Assembly (NCBI GenBank): GCA_016930275.1
Contig: JAFGHA010000237.1
Span: 1-34,062, forward strand
Source of the DNA: Chitinispirillaceae bacterium
GTDB lineage: Bacteria > Fibrobacterota > Chitinivibrionia > Chitinivibrionales > Chitinispirillaceae
Length of the DNA: 34,062 bases
Direction of reading: 5' to 3'
The position numbers were made by a program, and so were the translations under genes. The notes beneath the pieces are model-generated. The model was given only the letters and a program-made list of their open reading frames with translations. It ran no database searches and was not told the origin of the DNA. Positions 8,092 through 14,924 of this stretch are shown one piece after another. Numbering within the stretch: position 1 is the stretch's first letter; each line of letters begins with the position of its first letter.

Positions 8092-8135
8092 CCTTGATCT
8101 TTCGAGAGAGCGGAGTGTTACCTGATCTATCAAGG
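8092..8135 (+). promoter_or_regulatory. Inverted repeat covering the ferredoxin ribosome site
   Basis: CCTTGAT at 8092-8098 is the exact complement of ATCAAGG at 8129-8135, with a 30-base loop. The AAGGA at 8132-8136 is the only ribosome-binding candidate for the ATG at 8146, so pairing would hide it. Function is inference. Confidence 0.3.
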
Positions 8136-8145
8136 AAAAAACAAC

Positions 8146-8421
8146 ATGGATCTGCAAAGAGTACCCTGTATCGACATGAACTTATGCATAAAATGTCATA
8201 AGTGCATCCCCGTTTGTCCCCACCGGGCCATCACCGTTCGGAAAAATGAAGACGACTTTACATCGTGCACCAAGTGCGTGAAATACTGTCTGCAGTTCGA
8301 GAATATGACCTGCAGGCCGGAAAATGTCTGTATAAATTTTGAGAAATGTGATTCCTGCGGTGCATGTGTCGAGGTGTGTGAATACAAGGCAATTCGATGG
8401 GTGGATAAAAACGGAAAGTGA
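8146..8421 (+). CDS. Cysteine-rich ferredoxin, two or more [4Fe-4S] clusters
   Basis: The 91-residue protein has 14 cysteines. The first set is C14-x2-C17-x2-C20-x3-C24-P, a classical [4Fe-4S] ligand row, and the last is C68-x2-C71-x2-C74-x3-C78. In a plain 8Fe-8S ferredoxin the two rows exchange their fourth ligand. Here a middle block (C41-x2-C44-x3-C48, C56, C62) adds five more cysteines, and C8 is also extra, so a third cluster or a metal site is possible. It is probably a cytoplasmic electron carrier or a subunit of an oxidoreductase, but no partner gene lies beside it. It is transcribed divergently from the ABC-F gene and convergently with cutA. Confidence 0.85.
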   Translation: MDLQRVPCIDMNLCIKCHKCIPVCPHRAITVRKNEDDFTSCTKCVKYCLQFENMTCRPENVCINFEKCDSCGACVEVCEYKAIRWVDKNGK

Positions 8422-8457
8422 CAGCGTGCGGTGCATCGTTGCCGGTGGTATCGATCA

Positions 8458-8793
8458 TCACTCGTGCAGCCAGGTAGCGCTGGTTTCCCGGTCAATCCAT
8501 GCTAGATAATCCGTATTACCTCCGACAATCGGGAATGCCACGATACAGGGACAGGTGTAGGAATGGAGTTCCCGTATCCGGGCAGTAAGCTGTTCGAGCA
8601 GTTCCCTTCGTGTTTTCAAGAGAAGGGTAGATTCGGATTCTTCACAGAGTTTACCTTCCCAATGGTAAATGGATCGCATGCCATCGGATACGTTCGCACA
8701 GGCGGCAAGATGTTCCTTCACCACCTGTTTGCCGATAGCCCGGGCCTCTATGCCGTCCGATGTGGTGACGTACACAGCGATTGCATCAGTCAT
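8458..8793 (-). CDS. cutA: CutA1-type divalent-ion tolerance protein
   Basis: The 111-residue length and motifs match CutA1, a trimeric ferredoxin-like-fold protein. It begins with strand AVYVTTSD, then the helix EARAIGKQVVKEHLAACANV, then the signature YHWEGKLCEESESTLLLKT, and it ends with YTCPCIVAFPI and GGNTDYLAWI. CutA is linked to copper/divalent-metal tolerance in E. coli, but its biochemical role is unsettled. GAGGG seven bases before ATG 8793 supports the start. A terminator lies immediately upstream (8809-8839), so it needs its own promoter or gets read-through. Confidence 0.93.
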   Translation of the reverse strand: MTDAIAVYVTTSDGIEARAIGKQVVKEHLAACANVSDGMRSIYHWEGKLCEESESTLLLKTRRELLEQLTARIRELHSYTCPCIVAFPIVGGNTDYLAWIDRETSATWLHE

Positions 8794-8808
8794 GATACCA
8801 CCCTCAAG

Positions 8809-8839
8809 AAAAAAGGCTCCGTTATCTGCCGGAGCCTTT
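8809..8839 (-). terminator. Intrinsic terminator of the response-regulator gene
   Basis: On the minus strand AAAGGCTCCG pairs perfectly with CGGAGCCTTT around an eight-base loop, and the sequence runs into TTTTTT. It separates the receiver gene from cutA. Confidence 0.85.
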
Positions 8840-8865
8840 ATGAAAAGTCAGTTGATTGTACCGTT

Positions 8866-9234
8866 TCAGGCGAGAAGCTGTTCCTGTTCGTGAATTATTT
8901 TCTCAAGAGCTTTCATGGGAACCGGTTTTTCGAAAAAGACCGCATCAAGCTGGTTGAGTCGTTCCTCGGCTATTTCAGAAACATAGCCGGAAATCAGAAC
9001 TTTCTTGATTGAAGGAGGTATCTCCTCCATCAGCTGAATTCCATCGTATTTCGGCATTTTATAATCAGTAATCAATACGTCCACGCTGTTTTTCAGGATA
9101 TAGCTCCGTGCTTCTCCTGCATCATTGAAAGTATGAACATTACTGTTTTTGGATGCACATTCAATAAACGTCTTCAGCAATTCAGTAATCTGAACCTCGT
9201 CGTCAACGACGACGATCTCCAATCGTTTTCCCAT
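8866..9234 (-). CDS. Stand-alone response-regulator receiver protein
   Basis: From ATG 9234 the protein is 122 residues and consists only of a receiver domain: acidic pair D11-D12, phospho-acceptor Asp57 in LITDYKMP, Ser82 in LISGY at the Thr/Ser switch position, and Lys103 in FFEKPVP. No output domain follows, as in CheY- or Spo0F-like proteins. I preferred 9234 over ATG 9255. AGAGGT lies eight bases before 9234, and the -10 box at 9267-9272 would leave 9255 only a few bases from the transcription start. The HDOD gene lies upstream on the same strand but behind 276 bases and this separate promoter. Confidence 0.9.
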   Translation of the reverse strand: MGKRLEIVVVDDEVQITELLKTFIECASKNSNVHTFNDAGEARSYILKNSVDVLITDYKMPKYDGIQLMEEIPPSIKKVLISGYVSEIAEERLNQLDAVFFEKPVPMKALEKIIHEQEQLLA

Positions 9235-9266
9235 TATATAAACCTCTGTTTTCATGATAATTAGTT

Positions 9267-9295
9267 ATTATAGCATATTCAAACAGTCAGGTCAA
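9267..9295 (-). promoter_or_regulatory. Near-consensus sigma-70-type promoter of the receiver gene
   Basis: Minus strand: TTGACC (-35), 17 bases, TATAAT (-10). Only one base departs from consensus. The predicted start leaves a leader of about 25 bases ahead of ATG 9234. Confidence 0.85.
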
Positions 9296-9386
9296 TATGT
9301 TTTCCAGAAACTGAAGGGGATAATTTCATTTTTACCCTTTCCCTCTATTTATTCGATTTCCGGCCGTGTAAATTTCATGGTTGTAT

Positions 9387-9453
9387 GATATTTCATGAAA
9401 TATCTTTTTGAAATTCCCGATTGAGTTTTTCGGGATACGTTGTACAATGTATC
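9387..9453. repeat. Two palindromes upstream of the receiver gene
   Basis: GATATTTCATGAAATATC at 9387-9404 is a perfect 18-base palindrome, followed by TTTTT. GATACGTTGTACAATGTATC at 9434-9453 is a 20-base palindrome broken by one G/T pair. They are 29 bases apart, about 90 to 190 bases upstream of the receiver promoter and downstream of the HDOD gene. They look like operator sites or compact hairpins. Confidence 0.55.
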
Positions 9454-9510
9454 GGGAGAAGTTGTCCGTCTCCGACGGTGAAGAGGTTGAGTTCACGGAT
9501 CATACCGGAT

Positions 9511-10389
9511 TTACTTGTTTCTCACCACATCATAAAAGATGGATGTTTTTTCCAGTTCGACAGGAAGCAGTTCTTTGATGGCTTCGATATCCTCCGGTAA
9601 GAGTTTAAGAAGCTGCATGGCGTTTTCATCGAGCTCAGGTGCTTCGTAATCGCCACTTATAACCATCCCGGTCTTATAGCAGAGCCAGTCGGCAAGATGG
9701 CACAGTGAGATGATATCCTGACTTTGTACCGATCTCTGCGGATCATGATGATACATCAGTGAGAGCCGGATTTCGGAAGGCAGACTCCAGGAGGTGGTGA
9801 GCCACTCCGCGATATCGGTATGAGAATACCCCAGTGTCGAATTTTCCGCCTGATAAATCGGGATTTTATTTATAGTTGCATGTTCCAGCGCATCATGGAA
9901 ATCATCATGCAGATACTGTTCCATAACCACCTTGCCGATGTCATGCAGCAGGCCTGCACAGAACGCCTCTTCGGGATCAAACAGGATTACTTTCCGGATT
10001 CTTGTCGCGAGAAATTTAGCGATAAGTCCACAACTGAGTGAGTGAAGCCAGAATGATTTACGGTCGAAAAGAGCGGAAGTCTGTTTATCGTCCGGAAACA
10101 TGTCGAAAACAGTGAGACTGAGGACCATCGTGTTGATCACCTTCAGGCCGAGAATGACAACGGCATTGTTGATACTGGTGATGCTTCGAGGAATGCCGTA
10201 AAAAGCACTGTTGGCAAGTCGTAATACTTTAGCCGAAAGTGACAGATCCTGTCCGACGACGAAGGCGACATCGCTTGAGGAGGTAAGCGGGTTGTTTATG
10301 ATGCTCATTAAACGTGTCGCGACTTGTGGAAGAGTCGGTAAATTGGCAAAATGTTCGATTCTGTCCCGCAACTGTTCGGAAATGGGCAT
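9511..10389 (-). CDS. HDOD-domain signalling protein
   Basis: The 292-residue protein from ATG 10389 begins with the HDOD signature LPTLPQVATRLMSII, continues with ISLSAKVLRLANSAFYG-like text (DLSLSAKVLRLANSAFYGIP) and AVVILGLKVI, and contains the HD-like element GLLHDIGKVVMEQY. HDOD domains are degenerate HD phosphohydrolase folds in signalling proteins, usually without their own enzyme activity; some control chemotaxis, motility or c-di-GMP responses. An upstream extension to 10506 is open, but GGAG six bases before 10389 fixes the start. It has no second output domain. The next gene downstream on the same strand is the receiver protein, a plausible partner though separately promoted. Confidence 0.9.
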   Translation of the reverse strand: MPISEQLRDRIEHFANLPTLPQVATRLMSIINNPLTSSSDVAFVVGQDLSLSAKVLRLANSAFYGIPRSITSINNAVVILGLKVINTMVLSLTVFDMFPDDKQTSALFDRKSFWLHSLSCGLIAKFLATRIRKVILFDPEEAFCAGLLHDIGKVVMEQYLHDDFHDALEHATINKIPIYQAENSTLGYSHTDIAEWLTTSWSLPSEIRLSLMYHHDPQRSVQSQDIISLCHLADWLCYKTGMVISGDYEAPELDENAMQLLKLLPEDIEAIKELLPVELEKTSIFYDVVRNK

Positions 10390-10896
10390 GGTAACTCCGA
10401 TCAAACATGTTTGAAATGGTTGCTTCGATGTCTGAAAATTTATTCTATCATAGAGTTCGGAATCGTTTCCAGATAAATTATGATATAGCGGTGTTTGAGT
10501 CATCAACTACCCGACTTTGTCGTCGGGCTGGTACAGGTGCGGAAGAGAATAGTACCCGATTATCGAACGTTGGAGTCAAGCGCTAAATCCGAAGTCTCAT
10601 TAAAGTTGAACAGATCTTTTTGATGAAACAAACCTATTTATCTCTGTTCTGATTTCTTCAAACGAAGAGAAAGTCTTTTATCCGGGTAATGCCTGAAATA
10701 ACCGGAAGTTCTCTCGTTTCCAATAGTGCGCCCGGGTATATGCAGAGTATTATGCTACAAGGAATTGCGGTTGGTGTAAAAAGATAACTCCATTCTGTGG
10801 ATCTGTTTGCATCATATACCTATAGATGTTATTTTGGAGAAGCAGGGAATTCAATAAAAATAAAGAAGTAATTTCTCTATCTTTCGGGAACGATAT
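10390..10896. other. Divergent intergenic region, HDOD / OmpA-like genes
   Basis: No convincing gene. It contains a perfect hairpin CCCGAC-TTTGTC-GTCGGG at 10510-10527. On the minus strand there is a weak promoter-like pair TTGATG-N18-CATAAT ahead of the HDOD gene. The last 100 bases before 10897 are AT-rich. I could not place a convincing promoter or ribosome site for the plus-strand gene. Confidence 0.5.
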
Positions 10897-12744
10897 ATGA
10901 CGCGAATCGGGTCTTTGCTATTCATTTTTATTTTACTTTTTATTTTTAGGATAACTGCCTCGGTCGCAGAAGTGGCAGATCTGAATTCCTCCGGGCAGGT
11001 CGGGCTCATAGATTGTCATTCAGCGAACAGCCTGGGATTGAGCAAACTTGTTGTTATGGTTTCAGGTAACTTCGCCTACGATCCTGACCTGGTTCCTTAT
11101 ATTGATCGGTTCGGATGGCGTGATACTTCCCGGTATGAACCGTTCTCAGTTCTGTACGCCTTGGGTCCCGCACTGGCGTATGGAATTACGGATTTTCTTG
11201 ATGTATCCCTGGTACAGCCGTTTTATCTGGATATACTTGAAGGGTTTTCCCCGCAGGGTAGCGCCGGAGACTTGAAATTATCGCTGAAATGTCGAGTTCC
11301 CGGCAGCAAACGCAGAATTGTTGACGGTGCGTTGCTTTCCCAGTTCACATTCGGTAACGGTCATCGTTTAAAGGGGTTCTTTCCCCGACAGACCTATTAT
11401 CTGTCTGAGTCTGCTGAAAGTGAAAACATCGTACCATCGGAGTCGGTAAGTTTTTTTACGGCACGCAAACCGACATGGACATGGGCACTTCTCGGCAGTG
11501 TGGGAAAACGACGTTTCTTTTTTCATGCGAACTTCGGAATCTGCCTTACCTTTGAAAATACATTTGATAATGCACTTTGTGCCGCAGCCGGTTTTGAAGT
11601 TCATCCCGCCGACTGGATCACGCTGTTTGCGGACGGGTATGCATCCCCCAGGATCGGTCATCTGAAGGATGGAACCGGTATACTCAACGATCCGTTCCAT
11701 GTATCTCCTGGAATCACGTTCCACTCACCCGGAGGCGCTTTTCTCTCTATCGGCGGCTCGTGGAAGATTTCATCGAATAAGGATTTGGTATACCGGTATC
11801 GAACCGGTGAAATGAATGTGGCGGTTCGCCCGGAACCGTTGTGGCAGCTTTTTGTTCAGGTGGGATGGGGAAAATCCTTTATTCCCCGGGATAATGACAG
11901 GGATGATATACTCAATAAGGACGATAGATGTCCCGATCAAGCGGAAGATATTGATGATTTTGAGGATCAGGACGGGTGTCCGGATCTGGATAACGATCAG
12001 GACGGTATTGCGGATGAAAATGATTCCTGCAGGAATGAACCTGAAGATAAGGACGGTTTCAAAGATAGCGACGGCTGTCCGGATGATGACAATGATAATG
12101 ACCTCGTGCCGGACTCGCTCGATCAGTGTCGTGATGTTCCCGAGGATCGTGATGGTTATGCTGATGAGGACGGTTGTCCTGATTTTGATAACGACGGTGA
12201 TGGAGTAGCCGATTCAACCGATAAATGCATGGGAGCGATGGAAGATCGGGATGGATTTGAAGATGATGACGGTTGCCCTGATCTGGATAATGATATGGAT
12301 GCCATACCGGACAGCATCGACCGGTGCCCGGACAGTGCGGGAACCGCCGAAACTCAGGGATGTCCGGAATCAAAGGAAAAAGCCAAGGAAATCAAGTACG
12401 GTCGCCTGATACTTTCCGGAGTCGCGTTTGAAGGAGGAACCTACAGACTTGCCACCGGATCTACCACCGATCTTGACCGGGTTTATCAGTCACTTATCGA
12501 TTGGCCTGAAGTGACCATCGAGCTACAGGTACACACGGACAACTCCATCAGTCCGAAGGCGAGCCTGAAGTTGTCGCAACAGCGTGCCGATGTGATCAGG
12601 GAATATTTAATAGGTAAAGGTATCTCTTCATCAAGAATTTCAGCGATCGGAAAGGGAAGTGGCGACCCGATAGCCGATAACAGTTCCGTTCAGGGGCGGC
12701 GACTGAACAACCGTGTGGAAATACACAGGACCGACGGCCGCTAA
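10897..12744 (+). CDS. OmpA-family outer-membrane protein with TSP3-like repeats (paralogue 1)
   Basis: The 615-residue protein has a signal peptide (residues 1-25, very hydrophobic), then about 300 residues rich in alternating strands consistent with an outer-membrane barrel. Acidic repeats start at residue 332, four of 33 residues and a shortened fifth, followed by a C-terminal OmpA-like peptidoglycan-binding domain (about 498-612). The repeats resemble thrombospondin type 3 calcium-binding repeats (DNDxDGIxD...C...EDxDGFxDxDGC). The OmpA part keeps HTD, LSQQRADVIREYL and NNRVEI, including the Asp and Arg that hold diaminopimelate. The protein likely spans from the outer membrane to the cell wall, with the repeats as a calcium-stiffened spacer. 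A close paralogue follows at 13002. Confidence 0.88.
   Translation: MTRIGSLLFIFILLFIFRITASVAEVADLNSSGQVGLIDCHSANSLGLSKLVVMVSGNFAYDPDLVPYIDRFGWRDTSRYEPFSVLYALGPALAYGITDFLDVSLVQPFYLDILEGFSPQGSAGDLKLSLKCRVPGSKRRIVDGALLSQFTFGNGHRLKGFFPRQTYYLSESAESENIVPSESVSFFTARKPTWTWALLGSVGKRRFFFHANFGICLTFENTFDNALCAAAGFEVHPADWITLFADGYASPRIGHLKDGTGILNDPFHVSPGITFHSPGGAFLSIGGSWKISSNKDLVYRYRTGEMNVAVRPEPLWQLFVQVGWGKSFIPRDNDRDDILNKDDRCPDQAEDIDDFEDQDGCPDLDNDQDGIADENDSCRNEPEDKDGFKDSDGCPDDDNDNDLVPDSLDQCRDVPEDRDGYADEDGCPDFDNDGDGVADSTDKCMGAMEDRDGFEDDDGCPDLDNDMDAIPDSIDRCPDSAGTAETQGCPESKEKAKEIKYGRLILSGVAFEGGTYRLATGSTTDLDRVYQSLIDWPEVTIELQVHTDNSISPKASLKLSQQRADVIREYLIGKGISSSRISAIGKGSGDPIADNSSVQGRRLNNRVEIHRTDGR
11890..12372 (+). 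repeat. TSP3-like tandem repeats, 99-bp period (4.9 copies)
   Basis: Four in-frame 33-codon units begin at 11890, 11989, 12088 and 12187, and a shortened fifth begins at 12286. Each unit starts DND and carries one Cys near position 14 and one at position 30, plus Asp triads at spacing two, as in calcium-binding repeats. Confidence 0.85.
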
Positions 12745-13001
12745 GGACGTCTGTTACTGAAGCAGGTGGCACGGATGAGTGAAGATATACTATTTTGATT
12801 TTGAACTAAATACCCCGGAAGGTATCGACGCAGACACGGTTTTTACAGTACCATCTGTAGTGTGGAGGGGCAGAGTCGCCCGCCTTCAGAAAATACCGGA
12901 ACGAATCGATCACTTATTGCATCGTTGAAAGTTCAAGCGAATTTATAAAGTGCCTTGAAACGGGGCATTGGAATGCACACCTTTCTCATGTGGAGAACAG
13001 T

Positions 13002-14846
13002 ATGAACAAACGTGCCGTTTTCGTATCAGGAGTGTCGGCAATTCTTCTGTTGGGTATACCGGCATGGGCGACATTCAATACTTCCGGGCATAAAGGCATT
13101 GTCCGTACATTGAATGCAAAGACATATGGAAGAGCGAAAGTAAATATCGGAGCAGGTCTCCATTTCGGGCAGGCGAATGATTATTTGAATAACGTCCTGA
13201 AAAATGAAAATGGAATCTATGTTCCCGTTGATACTGATGATCCGGCACGCCTTCTTTCCTCCAATCTCGTGTTCACCATCAGTCCTCTCTCATTCTGGGA
13301 CATCGGGGCCAACATGCCCTTTTATTACGATTGGTCGGGGATTTCCGGTTTTACCGACGGAGGTTTGGGGGATATGGAGATCTCCACCAAACTGGCGCCG
13401 CGTATTACCAAACGATTCTATTATCAGGGATATTATCTCGGTGTAACGGTGCCGATCGGTATGAAGAATAACGGTTTGTTCCCGCGACATCCCTATTATC
13501 TGGAGGATCAGCCCGTCAACCCATCGAAATCGTTCTATTCATTAAACAGTGCGGCTTTGAAAGGACTGGTGCTTTTTACTTTTGATTTCGGGGACCTGAC
13601 TCCCAAGTTCCCGTTGCAGGTGCATATTAATGCCGGTGGCGTCATTACGATGACCAAAGAAAAACAGCGCAATTCCGTCATTACAAGTATGGGATTGGAG
13701 TTGACTCCCGCTCAATTTATCGCACTGTTTGCCGACTTGCATGGCGAGTCACGCTGGCAGAAGCTTTCCGATCTGGACCCGCGTTCCGATCCCATCTACA
13801 TATCTCCCGGTTTCAGGATCAATGCCCCCGCCGGTTTGTACCTGCAGTTTGCCGGAGATTTTTCCCTTTCGTCGCATTCTGTTTCTTACTATCATTGGGA
13901 CAGAAAAGGCTATCGGTATGATACCGAAGTGATTCCCCGTTACGGCTTTCAGTTTCTCTTCGGGTGGAACGGCTTCATTACCATACAGGACGACGATCAT
14001 GACGGCAGCAAGAACGATGTTGACCGCTGTCCGAAGGACGCCGAGGATGAGGATGGTTTTGAAGATGAGGACGGTTGCCCTGATCTGGACAACGATAAGG
14101 ACAATCTTCCGGATCTGAAGGATAAGTGTCCGAACGAAGCTGAAGATATCGACGGCTTCGAGGATGAAGACGGTTGTCCCGATCCCGATAACGATGCCGA
14201 TGGCATCGCCGATCTCAAAGACCAGTGTCCCAACATCGCCGAGGATTTTGACGGTTTTGAGGATAACGATGGATGTGTCGATCCGGACAATGATAAAGAC
14301 GGTGTACCGGATTCAGTTGATAAATGTCCCAACGATGTGGAGGATTTCGATTCGTTCGAAGATAAGGACGGTTGTCCGGATCTTGACAATGACAAGGACA
14401 ATATTCCCGATCTGAAAGATAAATGCCCGGAGGAACCGGAGTCGTTCAATAATATTGACGATGAAGACGGTTGTCCCGATTCGGTGAAGAAAGAACCGGA
14501 TATGCCGAAGCAGCAGCTGCTGCGGGGAATTAATTTCAAGAGCGGCAAGGCGGAAATGACCTACGAATCGTATCAGTTTCTCGAACCCCTTCTCAAGCAG
14601 CTCCGGAAATATCCGGAGGTGGTTATCGAGGTCCGGGGACATTCCGACAGCGTGGGCAGCTACTCGAAAAATATGAAGCTCTCGCAGGAACGGGCGGAAT
14701 CAGTGAGGCAGTACCTCATTTCAAAAGGTATTGAGTCCGATCGCGTTCGTGCTGCGGGTTTCGGTTCTTCAAGTCCGATTGCCGATAACCGGACCGCTGC
14801 GGGACGTGCCCAGAACCGCCGTATTGAAATCGTAAGAATCAAATAG
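13002..14846 (+). CDS. OmpA-family outer-membrane protein with TSP3-like repeats (paralogue 2)
   Basis: The 614-residue protein has the same order as its upstream neighbour: signal peptide ending near PAWAT, a roughly 300-residue barrel-like region, five full 33-residue acidic repeats (residues 330-494) and an OmpA-like domain (about 505-612). Here the OmpA motif is canonical: EVRGHSDSVGS, LSQERAESVRQYL, GFGSSSPIADN and QNRRIEIV. ATG 13002 is chosen because GGAGA ends five bases before it; the GTG at 12990 would overlap that ribosome site. The 257 bases before it show no clear terminator for paralogue 1, so both could be co-transcribed. The pair probably arose by tandem duplication. Confidence 0.9.
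   Translation: MNKRAVFVSGVSAILLLGIPAWATFNTSGHKGIVRTLNAKTYGRAKVNIGAGLHFGQANDYLNNVLKNENGIYVPVDTDDPARLLSSNLVFTISPLSFWDIGANMPFYYDWSGISGFTDGGLGDMEISTKLAPRITKRFYYQGYYLGVTVPIGMKNNGLFPRHPYYLEDQPVNPSKSFYSLNSAALKGLVLFTFDFGDLTPKFPLQVHINAGGVITMTKEKQRNSVITSMGLELTPAQFIALFADLHGESRWQKLSDLDPRSDPIYISPGFRINAPAGLYLQFAGDFSLSSHSVSYYHWDRKGYRYDTEVIPRYGFQFLFGWNGFITIQDDDHDGSKNDVDRCPKDAEDEDGFEDEDGCPDLDNDKDNLPDLKDKCPNEAEDIDGFEDEDGCPDPDNDADGIADLKDQCPNIAEDFDGFEDNDGCVDPDNDKDGVPDSVDKCPNDVEDFDSFEDKDGCPDLDNDKDNIPDLKDKCPEEPESFNNIDDEDGCPDSVKKEPDMPKQQLLRGINFKSGKAEMTYESYQFLEPLLKQLRKYPEVVIEVRGHSDSVGSYSKNMKLSQERAESVRQYLISKGIESDRVRAAGFGSSSPIADNRTAAGRAQNRRIEIVRIK
13989..14483 (+). repeat. TSP3-like tandem repeats, 99-bp period (5 copies)
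   Basis: Five exact 33-codon units run from 13989 to 14483. All have Cys at unit positions 14 and 30. Units 2 and 5 share DNDKDN(L/I)PDLKDKCP, suggesting recent unit duplication. Confidence 0.88.
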
Positions 14847-14856
14847 GTTTTGAAAC

Positions 14857-14898
14857 AGGAGTATCCGAAGCAGGTTTTTCCCTGTGGCGGATACTCCT
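14857..14898. repeat. Long hairpin between OmpA paralogue 2 and the subtilase gene
   Basis: AGGAGTATCCG at 14857-14867 is the exact complement of CGGATACTCCT at 14888-14898. Inside it CAGG (14871-14874) pairs with CCTG (14881-14884). It starts ten bases after the OmpA stop codon. With no T-tract it is not a textbook terminator, but its place suggests a transcript end or processing site. Confidence 0.6.
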
Positions 14899-14924
14899 CA
14901 ATACCCTTCAGCGCACTATTTCCC

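Noticed and set aside
7595..8125. 176-residue plus-strand reading frame
   Set aside because: It runs antisense through cassette 1 of the ABC-F gene and has no domain motif.
10390..10506. Extended HDOD start at 10506
   Set aside because: Residues before 10389 show no family similarity, and the ribosome site GGAG fits ATG 10389.
12745..13001. Promoter for OmpA paralogue 2
   Set aside because: TTGAAA and TATAAA-like words occur near 12926-12950, but the spacing (13 bases) does not fit a sigma-70 promoter.
11890..14483. Possible CRISPR array because of regular tandem repeats
   Set aside because: The 99-bp units are in frame, diverge at third codon positions and lie within two genes; there are no unique spacers.
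13997..14548. 183-residue minus-strand reading frame rich in Ser, Leu and Gly
   Set aside because: It is the antisense of the acidic TSP3-like repeats; its low complexity simply mirrors the repeat codons.
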